Of a DNA stretch of 55,548 nt, positions 25,232-34,792 are shown one piece after another. The notes beneath the pieces are model-generated. The model saw nothing but the letters and a program-made list of their open reading frames with translations. It was not told where the DNA came from and did not search any database. Origin of the DNA: Bacteroidetes bacterium UBA1312 (GTDB lineage Bacteria; Bacteroidota; Bacteroidia; Chitinophagales; Chitinophagaceae); contig DBTQ01000010.1 in assembly GCA_002307135.1 (NCBI GenBank), forward strand, positions 1-55,548, in the 5' to 3' direction. The position numbers and the translations under genes are program-made. Position 1 is the stretch's first letter. The number at the start of each line of letters is the position of its first letter.

Positions 25232-25645
25232 ATGAACATTGGTCTTAAAATGGGTGAATTGATAAAGTCTATCGGCAAGCGCATCAATGAGGCACTAACC
25301 GAGGACGATGCAGCATTGTCAATGGAATATTTTTTTTTACTAAACATCTTATACGGTAGGGAAGATGTTATTCAGCATGATCTGGCCAATATCATGAAGA
25401 AAGATAAGTCAGGTATCCTGAGGCAAATTGATCTTTTGGAAAAACTGAAACTGGTTGTACGGGTTCCGGATACTGACGACAGAAGAAGGAAAGCGATAGT
25501 GCTTACAAAAGCAGGAGCGAAAAAGGTCGAGAAATTCAGACAGATAGAAGCAGATATTTTTAATGGTTTATTGGAGGGCATTTCTCAAAAAGATCTGCAA
25601 GTTTTTGATTCAGTACTTGATAAGATGAAAACTCAGGCCTCTTAA
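25232..25645 (+). CDS. MarR-family regulator
   Basis: The product has about 137 residues. The winged helix is visible: DVIQHDLANIMKKDKSGILR, then QIDLLEKLKLVVRVPDTDDR and RRKAIVLTKAGAKKVEKFRQ as wing and C-terminal helix. MarR regulators typically repress adjacent efflux genes and release DNA on binding a phenolic or other toxic ligand. The next three genes form a complete RND pump, which makes that role likely here. I chose the ATG at 25232, after the promoter and operator. Confidence 0.9.
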   Translation: MNIGLKMGELIKSIGKRINEALTEDDAALSMEYFFLLNILYGREDVIQHDLANIMKKDKSGILRQIDLLEKLKLVVRVPDTDDRRRKAIVLTKAGAKKVEKFRQIEADIFNGLLEGISQKDLQVFDSVLDKMKTQAS

Positions 25646-25707
25646 ATTTTTTTGCCCTAATAATTGATAAAATCAACTTTCTTACTAATCAACTACAAAA
25701 AAGAAAT

Positions 25708-27063
25708 ATGAGGTTTCATCCAACAGGAAAATGTATGATGACTGCATTAACCTTTATGCTGTTATCATTTCAGGTAAAGTCTCAAAACCAGACATTATCT
25801 CTTAAAGGCTGTATCCAGTACACATTACAGCATCATCCTAATGCCACAATCTACAAGTATTCCGCTCAGTCAGCTGCGGAAAAAATTAAAGAAAACAAAG
25901 CTTCCTTTCTGCCATCTGTGTCAGGCAACGTAGGTCTCGATTACAATCTGAAACTCCAGACGAACGTGATTCCCGCAGGTAGTTTCTCTCCAACGGAGAC
26001 TAAACTGCAACTAGGAAATAAGTTCAGTAACTCAGCATATATACAGGCAGATCAAAACATTTTTGATAAAAGTGCATCGCTTGGCATTAAGACCTCCAGA
26101 GTGAATAAAGAGGTGGCCGATCTCACGGTATCCAAAGAAAACGAAACACTTATTTACAACACGGCTTCCTCTTATTATCAAGCGCTTACTTATAAGGAGA
26201 AAGGCAGGCTGCTTAAAGAGAGCGAAAAGCAATATGAAACAATGGTCGGTATTCTTAAGCTCCGCTACGAACAAGGGGTAGTTAAGAAAAGCGAGTATGA
26301 TCGCGCTCGGGTCAATTACAACAATGTACAATCGGAAATACTGGCGAACAGCAATTCCTACGAGTTAGCAATCAACACACTGAAAAACAATATGGGTCTC
26401 GAGCTCGAAACATCAATTACTATTGGCGATAGCGTTAATAACGTTGATGTGAGCGAATTACCAGTGACAAAAAACAGTGGCCTCGACGGAAATAATTTAA
26501 TTGACTTCCAGATCGACCAGAAAAATCTTGAATTGAAAAAGCTGGATGTTCGTCAAAAGAAAGCGGCGTTCCTACCAACGTTTTCTATGTATGGGAAGTA
26601 TGGCGGCAATGCCTATGGTACTGAATTTGTTCCTGCGCTTGGCACTTGGTATGACTATTCGGTTATCGGTGTGAAAGCTACGATTCCGCTCTTTAGTGGC
26701 TTTAAAAAGAAAAGCCAGTTAGCCCAAAGCCAACTCGGTCTCAAATCCCAGGAATTGACCAATAAACTGAATTGGCAGAATTATAAGCTCAATGTAGAAA
26801 ATGCTGCTACAGGGATTTCCAGCTCTTACATCAATCTTAAAAAGAATAAGGAAAATCTTCAGCTCGCGAAGGAAATGATGGACGCTTCAACGGTGGAATA
26901 CAGGGAAGGCACGTCAACATTGTCTTCATTGCTCGACGCTGAATATTCGTATAAGGAGGCAAGAACCAACTATACCACCACACTACTGGATTATCTCAAT
27001 GCCCAATTGAGCTACTATAAGAATACCGGAACCATCACACAATTTATAAACGAACTTAAATAA
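25708..27063 (+). CDS. TolC-family outer-membrane efflux protein
   Basis: The 451-residue product has a signal peptide (to about residue 26, FQVKSQ) and two repeats of the outer-membrane efflux (OEP) fold. The first begins LSLKGCIQYTLQHHPNATIYK and the second half has YDYSVIGVKATIPLFSGFKK and later EYREGTSTLSSLLDAEYSYK. It would form the outer-membrane exit duct of the RND pump encoded by the next two genes. Confidence 0.93.
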   Translation: MRFHPTGKCMMTALTFMLLSFQVKSQNQTLSLKGCIQYTLQHHPNATIYKYSAQSAAEKIKENKASFLPSVSGNVGLDYNLKLQTNVIPAGSFSPTETKLQLGNKFSNSAYIQADQNIFDKSASLGIKTSRVNKEVADLTVSKENETLIYNTASSYYQALTYKEKGRLLKESEKQYETMVGILKLRYEQGVVKKSEYDRARVNYNNVQSEILANSNSYELAINTLKNNMGLELETSITIGDSVNNVDVSELPVTKNSGLDGNNLIDFQIDQKNLELKKLDVRQKKAAFLPTFSMYGKYGGNAYGTEFVPALGTWYDYSVIGVKATIPLFSGFKKKSQLAQSQLGLKSQELTNKLNWQNYKLNVENAATGISSSYINLKKNKENLQLAKEMMDASTVEYREGTSTLSSLLDAEYSYKEARTNYTTTLLDYLNAQLSYYKNTGTITQFINELK

Positions 27064-27075
27064 GACCATCATACA

Positions 27076-28146
27076 ATGAAATCAAAAAGAATCATAACCA
27101 TCTTAGTCATTGCACTGATACCAATAGCCATCATCATCGGATTGACGGTTAATAAAAAGAAGTTGGAAGATGCGAAAAAACCGATCGACAGAAGTAATGT
27201 TGCTATTAAAGTAACGGTCGATACTGTTTCATTAAAAAATGTTGATGGTTCTTTCACGCTACCTGCAACCACTATTGCTGACGAAGATGCAGTAATTACA
27301 GCAGAGGCAGCGGGAAAAATCGCCGGCTTGAATATTCAATTAGGCACAACCGTAAAAAAGGGTCAGGTGATTGGGAATATTGATGTTACTGAATCCCGGC
27401 AAAAGCTGGAAGCTGCGTTGCTATCCATTACCAAGCTCACTTCTGATTATGAAAGGAATAAAATATTGGTGGCAGGCAATGCCACCAACGCCAATGCCGT
27501 AATGGATGCCAAATACGAGCTTGATGCCAAAAAGTTGGAAGCGGCGCAACTGCGTACACAAATCAGCAAGGCAAATATCGTTTCCCCGTTAAGTGGCATT
27601 ATCACCGATAGGCAAAAAGTAATGGGTGAGTATGTCAGTGCAGGAACGGTGATTGCCTCTGTAACAAACATGAGTGTTTTGAAAGCAAATGTAAGTGTGC
27701 CGGAAAGTCAGATCATGTATATTAAAAAAGGACAGGCGGCTTCCGTTGTTTCGAACGCTTATCCGGGAGAAAAATTTTCCGGAACCGTCAGCTATATCAG
27801 TCCCAAGGGTGATGAAAATCATAATTACACAGTACAGCTTCTGATTGCCAATACGGAGTCTGTTCCATTGAAGGTTGGTTTGTATATCAATGTTCAGTTT
27901 ACAGGAATTGCTTCCAGCCAATCATTGATGATGATTCCTAAAAATGCACTTGCCGATGGAATAAAAAATCCTTTCGTTTATGTCTATGGCAATGGCGTTG
28001 TGGCAAGCCGGAAATTGGTTACAGGCGTTGAGTCGGGCGACTATATAGAAGTCAAAAGCGGCCTGAGTAAGGGCGAGCTGATCGTTACTAGCGGGCAAAT
28101 CAATCTATCTGACGGAAGCAAGGCACAAATAATTAAAGTGCAGTAA
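27076..28146 (+). CDS. RND efflux periplasmic adaptor (membrane fusion) subunit
   Basis: The 356-residue product has an N-terminal membrane anchor (RIITILVIALIPIAIIIG), then the split lipoyl/barrel-sandwich domain (ITAEAAGKIAGLNIQLGTTV, later IVSPLSGIITDRQKVMGEYV), a helical hairpin between them, a beta-barrel domain and a membrane-proximal domain ending in LSDGSKAQIIKVQ. It bridges the inner-membrane pump and the TolC-like channel. Confidence 0.94.
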   Translation: MKSKRIITILVIALIPIAIIIGLTVNKKKLEDAKKPIDRSNVAIKVTVDTVSLKNVDGSFTLPATTIADEDAVITAEAAGKIAGLNIQLGTTVKKGQVIGNIDVTESRQKLEAALLSITKLTSDYERNKILVAGNATNANAVMDAKYELDAKKLEAAQLRTQISKANIVSPLSGIITDRQKVMGEYVSAGTVIASVTNMSVLKANVSVPESQIMYIKKGQAASVVSNAYPGEKFSGTVSYISPKGDENHNYTVQLLIANTESVPLKVGLYINVQFTGIASSQSLMMIPKNALADGIKNPFVYVYGNGVVASRKLVTGVESGDYIEVKSGLSKGELIVTSGQINLSDGSKAQIIKVQ

Positions 28147-28184
28147 TTGAACTATTCAATTGTGCTTCACTAAAAAAATCAACT

Positions 28185-31100
28185 ATGAGTATTACAGAAC
28201 TGTCTATAAAACGCCCGTTACTGATAACGGTGATCTTTGTTACGCTGATCCTGTTCGGTATCATCAGCTACAATTCATTGAGCCTTAATTTACTGCCGAA
28301 GTTCACCGCCAATGCAATTTCAGTAAGTACAACTTATACTGGTGCATCGCCTGAAGAAGTACTGACCAGTGTTACCAAGCCATTGGAAGATGCCCTTTCA
28401 TCTGTAGAAGGTGTAGATGCCATCACTTCTACTTCACAGGAAGGCTCCTCATCTATTTCACTGGAATTGACCAATAGTGCTAATACCAATGATGCCCAAT
28501 TAGATGCCGAAAGAAAAATCCGTCAGATAAAAGCCTCGCTGCCACAAGGTGTTGATGAGCCTGTGGTAAGTCGCATGAATAGTGATGATGCACCCATTCT
28601 TAAATTGAGTATCAGCTCCGACATGAGCGATACGAAGTTGTATGATTTCATCGACAAAGAAATTAAACCGATGCTCACCAATATACCAGGAGTCTCAGGC
28701 ATCAATGTAATTGGCGGAACAAAGCGGCAGATCAACGTTGAAATTGACAATGATCAACTCAAGGCATACAACCTGTCCTTGTTGGATGTAAATACAGCTG
28801 TAAACACCAGCGGAGCCTCGTTTCCTGCAGGTAAAATAGAAAGTGAAAGCAGTCGCTATTCATTGGATTTGAATGCCAAAGTTCAAACAGTAGAGCAGTT
28901 AAGAAATGTTGTGATACGGCAAAGCAATAACGGGAGCCGGATTTTATTGAAGGATGTTGCCTCTGTTACTGACGGTAAAGAGAAGGCTACTCAGCTGAAT
29001 CGCTTGAACAGCCAGCCAGCCATTGGCATCGAAATAAAAAAGCAATCGGATGCCAATACCGTAAAAGTAAGTAAGCTCGCCAAGCAAAGAATGGAAGAAT
29101 TAAAGAAGACCTATGCATCTAGCAACTTCAGCTACAACATTGCATCTGACCAGTCCATTTATACCCAGGCATCAGTAAACGCAGTGGCTCACGATCTATT
29201 TCTGGCTGTGATCATTGTTGCCTTCGTTATGCTGCTCTTCATGCATAGTCTGCGAAGCTCCATGTTTGTATTGGTAGCGCTGCCATCAGCTATGATCCCA
29301 ACTTTTATCCTTATGTGGGCATTTGGCTTTTCGCTGAACATGATGAGCTTGATGAGCCTTTCGTTAGTGGTTGGTATCCTGGTAGATGACAGTATTGTTA
29401 TCCTTGAAAACATTTACCGCCACATGGAAATGGGCAAAGACAAGCGTACAGCAGCATTGGAAGGAAGAAATGAGATTGGCTTCACTGCAATCGCCATTAC
29501 ATTGGTGGATGTCGTCGTGTTCTTGCCATTAAGCCTTGCAGGCGGTATGATTGGCAATATCGTTAAAGAGTACGCGCTCGTCGTTGTTTTCTCGACGCTG
29601 TTGAGTTTGCTCGTCGCATTTACGCTTACGCCATTGCTGGCTTCTCGCTGGGGCAAGCTCACTCAGCTCACTAAAAGTACTTTATGGGGTAAAGTTAATT
29701 TGTGGTTTGAATCGCAGATTGATGGCTTTCGTGAGTTTTACACCAAGGTGCTTTACTGGTCGCTGGATCATAAACGCTACGTAATCATCACGGTCATGGT
29801 GCTCATAATCGGATCCATTGCTTTGCTTCCCGCAGGCTTTGTTGGGACAGAGTTCATTCCTCAATCAGATCGCGGGGAGCTTAATATACAGATAGACCTT
29901 GCAGGAAATACACCTTTGAAGGAAACAAATGCTAAGGTTGCGGAGATAGAAAATATCATTTTGAAGCACAGCGAAGTGGTCAATGTCTTTTCTAATGTGG
30001 GTACACAGTCAGGAGCCTCCATGGGAAGCAATGCCTCATCCAACAGTAATCTGGCCGAGCTATCCATTCAACTCACCGATGTTAACAAACGTAAAATGAG
30101 TACCGTCGAATTCGGAAGGATGGTACGGGACGAGATCATTCGCATACCCGGGGTGAAACCAACGATCAAGACCGTAGGTATGACCGGAAATGCCAGCTTT
30201 GACATACAGATGGCTGTAGAAGGCGCGAACAGGGATTCGATCATGAAAGCTGCCGCCATCGTTAAAAGTATTGTAGAAAAGACCCCGGGAACGGACTATG
30301 TACAGTACAGCAGCAAGGAAGCAAAGCCACAAATATCCATCGCACTCAACAGGGAAAAGATGGCGCAATATGGTGTAACGGTAAATGATGTGGGTAATGC
30401 CGTCCAATATGCCTTTAATGGCAATGATAATACTAAATTCAGGGACAAGGGAGAGGAATATGCGATCAATCTGCAACTGGACGCATCCAACACCAGAACT
30501 ATTGAAGATATAAAGAAGTTCAATGTACACAATACAAAAGGCGCAACCATTCCATTGGAAGCGATAGCAGATATTACCGAAACTACGAGCCAATCGGTAT
30601 TGGAACGGAAAGACCGGCTCAATTCCGTGACCGTGAACGCCATTGCTGTGGGGCGTCCGGCGGGAAGTATTTCGATGGAGATCAAGACGCAGCTGGCGAA
30701 AGTTAAACTGCCTGTCGGTGTACAGGTTATAGAAGCAGGATTTGGCAAGAATCAAAATGATGCCTTCAGCAGCCTGTTCCTTGCAGTAGGCCTTGGTATC
30801 CTGTTGATCTACCTCATTATGGTCGCCCTATATGAAAGCATTGTGTATCCTTTTGTAGTGCTATTCTCATTGCCAGTAGCAATCATTGGCGCTATACTTG
30901 CTCTGGCACTTACCTTAAATACGGTTAACCTGTTCTCGATATTGGGCATTATTATGCTCCTGGGCTTGGTTGCGAAAAACGCTATCCTGATTGTTGACTT
31001 TACCAATCAGGAAAAAGAAAAAGGCATGTCTGTAAAAGATGCACTGATTGCTGCCGGCAGAGAAAGACTGCGTCCGATCCTAATGACCACACTTGCCATG

Positions 31101-31307
31101 ATCCTGGGAATGTTGCCAATGGCTTTATCTTCAGACGCTGGTTCGGAAACCAAGAATGGCATGGCCTGGGTGATCATTGGTGGATTAACGAGTTCATTAA
31201 TATTCACCTTAGTGTTGGTACCGGTGGTCTATACCATTATCGAAAAGTGGAAGAATCAATTTAATTCGCTGTGGACGAAAAAAGAGAAAGAATCTCTTAC
31301 TTCATAA
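28185..31307 (+). CDS. RND-family efflux permease (AcrB-like)
   Basis: The 1040-residue product has the two-fold repeated RND layout: TM1 at about 12-30, a large periplasmic loop, six membrane helices from about 340 with VVGILVDDSIVILENIYRH near residue 397 (proton-relay Asp pair), then a second loop and helices with LLGLVAKNAILIVDFTN near 930. It is proton driven. Sequence favours the hydrophobe/amphiphile (HAE1-like) class rather than heavy-metal export, but the substrate is unknown. No clear terminator follows. Confidence 0.95.
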   Translation: MSITELSIKRPLLITVIFVTLILFGIISYNSLSLNLLPKFTANAISVSTTYTGASPEEVLTSVTKPLEDALSSVEGVDAITSTSQEGSSSISLELTNSANTNDAQLDAERKIRQIKASLPQGVDEPVVSRMNSDDAPILKLSISSDMSDTKLYDFIDKEIKPMLTNIPGVSGINVIGGTKRQINVEIDNDQLKAYNLSLLDVNTAVNTSGASFPAGKIESESSRYSLDLNAKVQTVEQLRNVVIRQSNNGSRILLKDVASVTDGKEKATQLNRLNSQPAIGIEIKKQSDANTVKVSKLAKQRMEELKKTYASSNFSYNIASDQSIYTQASVNAVAHDLFLAVIIVAFVMLLFMHSLRSSMFVLVALPSAMIPTFILMWAFGFSLNMMSLMSLSLVVGILVDDSIVILENIYRHMEMGKDKRTAALEGRNEIGFTAIAITLVDVVVFLPLSLAGGMIGNIVKEYALVVVFSTLLSLLVAFTLTPLLASRWGKLTQLTKSTLWGKVNLWFESQIDGFREFYTKVLYWSLDHKRYVIITVMVLIIGSIALLPAGFVGTEFIPQSDRGELNIQIDLAGNTPLKETNAKVAEIENIILKHSEVVNVFSNVGTQSGASMGSNASSNSNLAELSIQLTDVNKRKMSTVEFGRMVRDEIIRIPGVKPTIKTVGMTGNASFDIQMAVEGANRDSIMKAAAIVKSIVEKTPGTDYVQYSSKEAKPQISIALNREKMAQYGVTVNDVGNAVQYAFNGNDNTKFRDKGEEYAINLQLDASNTRTIEDIKKFNVHNTKGATIPLEAIADITETTSQSVLERKDRLNSVTVNAIAVGRPAGSISMEIKTQLAKVKLPVGVQVIEAGFGKNQNDAFSSLFLAVGLGILLIYLIMVALYESIVYPFVVLFSLPVAIIGAILALALTLNTVNLFSILGIIMLLGLVAKNAILIVDFTNQEKEKGMSVKDALIAAGRERLRPILMTTLAMILGMLPMALSSDAGSETKNGMAWVIIGGLTSSLIFTLVLVPVVYTIIEKWKNQFNSLWTKKEKESLTS

Positions 31308-31438
31308 CACTAAATCATACAGTAACTCTAGTAGAAAAATTCCTGCTCATTATTGCGTAAGTATTTTGCTACAGTTGAGGAATTTTAGATACTCCTAATC
31401 TGAAACATTGTCCTGATCTTACTACTCATTCGAAGGGT

Positions 31439-32269
31439 TTACCTGTGAAGAGTGACTATTGGAATATTGATATTAGCAGCTAACTTGTTAGACATGCTCC
31501 GATGAAACAAAAATTCCAAGAAGTTACGTTGTTTAGGAATAACAATTAATAGGTCTATACGCTGTTCGTCAACGAATTCCGAAATTCCAGATAACACGTC
31601 ACTATTCTTTATGAAATGAAATTGGGGATGAAGTGAACTCAATGCCTTTTGTAGCGTTGTTGATGAGGGCAGTATTTCGGGATTATCCCATCCTTCAGAT
31701 TTTTGTACATATAGTATATCAAGGCTGCTGCCGAAAATAGTGGCCATTTTTCTAATATCTTCGAGTGGTGTAGTATCCGAAACATTGTGCATGTCGCAGG
31801 CTAAAGCCATTTTTTCTATCTTCCGATAATGTGCATGTTCTGGAATCACGAATACCGGATAATGAAGCTGATGTAATGCCTCAATCGATTGGCTTCCAAA
31901 CAACCACCTATCTACTGCGCTCGCTCCCCGAATGCCCATTACCACAGCAAAGGTATCTCTTGCTTTTATCAGAACTTCCAGCTCATCTATAAATATACCC
32001 GGAACAACAGTAGTGGATATTACTATCTTGCCTTTTGAATATTGCTCCAAATTTTGTTTAAGCGCGATGATCTTAGTTTTGGCTTCAGTAATTGAGACTT
32101 CGTCGAGCATGTCTGCAGGTATGGGAACATCTACCGCAATGGGCGGATAGCTCACAACATGTATTAAGGTAAGTGCATTGCCAGTGGCGATGGCTAGGTC
32201 TGTAGCATATTGCCCAGCATTAACAGATATAGGTGAAAAATCTATGGCAACAATAATTTCTTTTTCCAT
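31439..32269 (-). CDS. Universal stress protein (two Usp domains)
   Basis: The 276-residue product has tandem UspA folds: the first starts EIIVAIDFSPISVNAGQYAT and ends with VVMGIRGASAVDRWLFGSQS and ALHQLHYPVFVIP, the second runs from about 150 with KMALACDMHNVSDTTPLEDI to the C-terminus with LIVIPKQRNFLEFLFHRSM. Tandem Usp proteins are common in Bacteroidota under starvation and low oxygen. It is divergent from a BON-domain gene; its promoter carries the shared TGAC-N4-GTCA element at the fixed 23-bp distance. Confidence 0.92.
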   Translation of the reverse strand: MEKEIIVAIDFSPISVNAGQYATDLAIATGNALTLIHVVSYPPIAVDVPIPADMLDEVSITEAKTKIIALKQNLEQYSKGKIVISTTVVPGIFIDELEVLIKARDTFAVVMGIRGASAVDRWLFGSQSIEALHQLHYPVFVIPEHAHYRKIEKMALACDMHNVSDTTPLEDIRKMATIFGSSLDILYVQKSEGWDNPEILPSSTTLQKALSSLHPQFHFIKNSDVLSGISEFVDEQRIDLLIVIPKQRNFLEFLFHRSMSNKLAANINIPIVTLHR

Positions 32270-32322
32270 GTGAGCTGTTTTTTATTTCGTGGTTATTATT
32301 AAACTGAATTTCTAATGCTAGG

Positions 32323-32387
32323 TAAAATTAAGTACTGCTACCACCTCATCTGATGACATTCGTCAAATTCTATAATGATCCTCGTCA
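32323..32387 (-). promoter_or_regulatory. Regulon promoter of the universal stress protein gene, with two palindromes
   Basis: Read on the minus strand, TAATTTTA (32323-32330; one mismatch to TANNTTTG) lies 23 bp downstream of TGACATTCGTCA (32354-32365; the strand-independent core is TGAC-N4-GTCA). A second palindrome, TGATCCTCGTCA (32376-32387), is centred 22 bp further upstream. Confidence 0.7.
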
Positions 32388-32501
32388 TCCATAGGTAATG
32401 TATTAGGCATCGAGTAGGCGAGGTCTTTTACCAACAAACAAATGGCACAGCCTGATAAATATCGTTCAACTTATACGCGATATAAAAATCACCGATTGTA
32501 T

Positions 32502-32544
32502 TGATCACCGTCATTCTTGTCCTCTGTTTTGCCATGTAAGTTTG
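32502..32544 (+). promoter_or_regulatory. Regulon promoter of the first BON gene
   Basis: TGATCACCGTCA (32502-32513), then 23 bp, then TAAGTTTG (32537-32544), an exact -7 match. The ATG follows at 32575. The palindrome centre would lie about 41 bases before the start of transcription. Confidence 0.75.
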
Positions 32545-32574
32545 TTGTATTGTTTAATCATAAAATCAAATGAA

Positions 32575-33225
32575 ATGAAAACAGACAAGCAATTACAAGA
32601 CGATGTTATGCAGGAGCTGAAATGGGAACCAAAGCTTGAAGCCGCAGAGATTGGCGTGGCGGTAAAGAATGGCGTAGTGAGCCTTTCAGGGGAAGTCGAT
32701 AGCTATGCAAAAAAAATCGCAGCAGAAAACGCTGCCAGACGGGTAAAAGATGTGCTGGGTATTGCCCAAGAGATAAAAGTAATACCGCTTTTCGATGGGG
32801 AGCGAACAGACACAGATATCGCAGAGGCAGTCGTCAATAGCCTTAAATGGAATAGCAGTGTACCTGACGACGAAATTGTAGTAAAAGTTGAAAAAGGACA
32901 AGTAACATTAGAAGGAAACTTAGATTGGCAATTCCAGCGAGAAGCCGCAGAAAGAGCTATTGCTGCTACTATCGGAGTGAAAGGAATAGTCAACCTGATC
33001 AGAATTCAACCGAGAGTTTCTACTTCTGTTGTACAAGAGAAAATCAAAAAGGCGCTCGAACGCAGTGCAGATATAGAAGCGAATGATGTAAGTGTAGAAG
33101 CAAAAGGTAATAAGGTTGTACTGAAAGGCAAAGCACGGTCATGGGCCGAAAAATACGAAATAAACAGAGCTGCTTGGTCAGCTCCCGGAGTGACAGAAGT
33201 GGAAGACAATCTCCTTTTCGTGTAA
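32575..33225 (+). CDS. Three-BON-domain stress protein
   Basis: The product has about 216 residues with three consecutive BON domains (about 5-70, 80-145, 150-216). Each shows the pattern IAVAVKNGVVSLSGEV-like strand, helix, GVKGIVNLI-like strand. No signal peptide is visible, so it is probably cytoplasmic, unlike E. coli OsmY. BON domains are thought to bind phospholipid or polysaccharide surfaces. A close paralog lies at 35710-36366 (about two thirds identical by eye). Start chosen at MKTDKQL, shared by both. A perfect terminator follows. Confidence 0.9.
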   Translation: MKTDKQLQDDVMQELKWEPKLEAAEIGVAVKNGVVSLSGEVDSYAKKIAAENAARRVKDVLGIAQEIKVIPLFDGERTDTDIAEAVVNSLKWNSSVPDDEIVVKVEKGQVTLEGNLDWQFQREAAERAIAATIGVKGIVNLIRIQPRVSTSVVQEKIKKALERSADIEANDVSVEAKGNKVVLKGKARSWAEKYEINRAAWSAPGVTEVEDNLLFV

Positions 33226-33240
33226 AAATATATACTAATC

Positions 33241-33282
33241 AAAAAAGGGATTGAACATAAATGTTCAATCCCTTTTTTCGTT
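33241..33282. terminator. Strong bidirectional terminator
   Basis: AAAAAAGGGATTGAACAT (33241-33258) and its exact reverse complement (33261-33278) form an 18-bp stem with a 2-nt loop. A/T runs allow use in both directions. It ends the first BON gene and can also stop the minus-strand gene at 33375-33809. Confidence 0.85.
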
Positions 33283-33374
33283 CTCTGAATCGGGGGACAA
33301 TGCCGTATCGCATGTTTGTACACCTTTTTTCTAGATCCGATTTACAGCCTTGTAAAAGACATTTCCACGTACCT

Positions 33375-33809
33375 CTATTTTTTTCGTCCGGTAAATACCT
33401 GCCGATCGACAATGAAAGTACTATAGTAATTTTTCACGAACAAACATGCTTCGTCCTTGTTCATAACATCTGTAACAGCAATCTCTGCTTTTACAGTTTT
33501 AAGTCTCGTTGTATTCGTAATCTCTTTTTGCAATTCGTGTTTGACGGTAGAAGGACCGAATACTACAATGTCATTTGCATCGACAATTTTTTCAATGATC
33601 GCCTTGCAAAATTTTTTTATATTTTCCTTTTTCTTATTTTGGATATGTTCTTGCTCATTTATCCCTTTTGCTGAAGAAATGACACCCTTGTTTTCCTCTT
33701 TCTCCTCATCAATGAGTGCCTCATGGACAATGTGGTCTAAGGAAATAATGAATGCTCTTTTCTGATCGATATAGATACCGTAGTCTATATTATTTGCGCT
33801 GATTTTCAT
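33375..33809 (-). CDS. eRF1-domain-like stress protein
   Basis: The 144-residue product begins with a short beta domain (ANNIDYGIYIDQKRAFIISL), then a charged linker, then KKFCKAIIEKIVDANDIVVF followed by GPSTVKHELQKEI and VTDVMNKDEACLFVKNYY. The alternation of helix, DIVVFGPST strand-turn, Lys-His-Glu helix and a final D-N-E helix recalls the central domain of eukaryotic-type release factor eRF1, as in the small bacterial translational machinery (baeRF-like) proteins. This is recognition by pattern only. Context is a stress island, and its promoter carries the shared element. It may act on stalled or hibernating ribosomes; that is inference. Confidence 0.6.
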   Translation of the reverse strand: MKISANNIDYGIYIDQKRAFIISLDHIVHEALIDEEKEENKGVISSAKGINEQEHIQNKKKENIKKFCKAIIEKIVDANDIVVFGPSTVKHELQKEITNTTRLKTVKAEIAVTDVMNKDEACLFVKNYYSTFIVDRQVFTGRKK

Positions 33810-33867
33810 TGTTTAAATTTTTATCTGTATATGTTCAATTGTTTATGTTGATATGCATTCCATTTTT

Positions 33868-33910
33868 CAAAGATGGAGCTATCTTTCAAAGATTTGACTG
33901 ACCCCGATCA
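33868..33910 (-). promoter_or_regulatory. Regulon promoter of the eRF1-like gene
   Basis: Read on the minus strand, CATCTTTG (33868-33875; one mismatch to TANNTTTG) lies 23 bp downstream of a palindrome seen on the plus strand as TGACCCCGATCA (33899-33910), flanked by ACTGA/TCAGT symmetry. Confidence 0.65.
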
Positions 33911-33920
33911 GTAGCCGTCT

Positions 33921-33964
33921 TGATTTTAATCATATCGTATTTCGTCCTTGTGATTGTACTTTAC
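33921..33964 (+). promoter_or_regulatory. Candidate FNR-like site of the deacetylase gene
   Basis: TGATTTTAATCA (33921-33932), preceded by T, is close to the E. coli FNR consensus TTGAT-N4-ATCAA. At 24 bp downstream a weak -7 candidate, TACTTTAC (33957-33964), is present. The layout is less exact than in the other promoters of the island. Confidence 0.4.
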
Positions 33965-33988
33965 AATAGGTTATAAAATCAGTATGTA

Positions 33989-34792
33989 ATGAGCAATTTT
34001 CCCAAGAGCGCCGTCTATAAATCACTGATAGTGCCATTGATCGTCGTCTGTACGTTTTTTTATGATATCAGTAGGGTGATGGCTAAGACGGGTTCGCAAG
34101 GTGAAATTGGAATGAGCGCGATTCCGGTGCTGTGTTACCATCAGGTACGGAATTGGAAAAGTGCTGATTCAAAAAGCGACCGTATTTATATTCTTCCCGT
34201 CAATACTTTTCGTGAACAAATCAAATCACTTCGTAATAATGGCTACCATGTTATTTTACCAGATCAATTGGTAGATTATTTTGAAAAAGGAGCACAACTT
34301 CCTGAACATCCGGTTTTGTTGACTTTCGACGATGGAACAGAATCTCAATACTTGAATGCATTACCCGAGCTGGATGCCGCAGACTTTAAGGCGGTTTTTT
34401 TTATTATGACGGCAGTGTTAGATCATTCCCCTTTTATGAGTAGGAACGAGGTTGTCGATTTGTCCCGGCGAGGGCACATTATTGCTTGCCATACTTGGGA
34501 TCACCATAGCGTCAAAGGCTACAATGCAAGTGATTGGATCAAGCAGGTTAAGCTGCCGCGTGAAGAGTTGGAACGGATAATAGGAAAGAGCGTAAAATAT
34601 TTTGCTTACCCGTATGGTGCCTGGAGCCCCATAGCCATTTCGAAGATAGAGCAATTGGGCTTCACTGCGGCATTTCAGTTGTGGGGTAAATGTGATAAAA
34701 CAAAACCGATTTATACAATTAGGAGAATATTGGTAAGCGGTTATTGGACTTCCTCGGACTTATTAAATGCAATCCGTAAAATCGAAAAATAG
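33989..34792 (+). CDS. Polysaccharide deacetylase (NodB homology)
   Basis: The 267-residue product has an N-terminal signal or membrane anchor (about 12-30). The NodB fold shows motif 1 LLTFDDGTESQY (catalytic and metal aspartates), motif 2 IIACHTWDHHSVKGY (metal histidines), and motif 3 FAYPYGAWSP. The PVLCYHQVRNW opening is typical of the PgaB/IcaB-like branch, which deacetylates poly-N-acetylglucosamine or related polymers. It probably acts at the cell surface. It lies in the stress island, with a candidate FNR-like site upstream. Confidence 0.9.
   Translation: MSNFPKSAVYKSLIVPLIVVCTFFYDISRVMAKTGSQGEIGMSAIPVLCYHQVRNWKSADSKSDRIYILPVNTFREQIKSLRNNGYHVILPDQLVDYFEKGAQLPEHPVLLTFDDGTESQYLNALPELDAADFKAVFFIMTAVLDHSPFMSRNEVVDLSRRGHIIACHTWDHHSVKGYNASDWIKQVKLPREELERIIGKSVKYFAYPYGAWSPIAISKIEQLGFTAAFQLWGKCDKTKPIYTIRRILVSGYWTSSDLLNAIRKIEK

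Noticed and set aside
30060..30755. 231-codon minus-strand frame inside the RND permease gene
   Set aside because: The permease is complete over this stretch. The antisense product is rich in Tyr, Arg and His as expected from reverse reading of a membrane protein gene.
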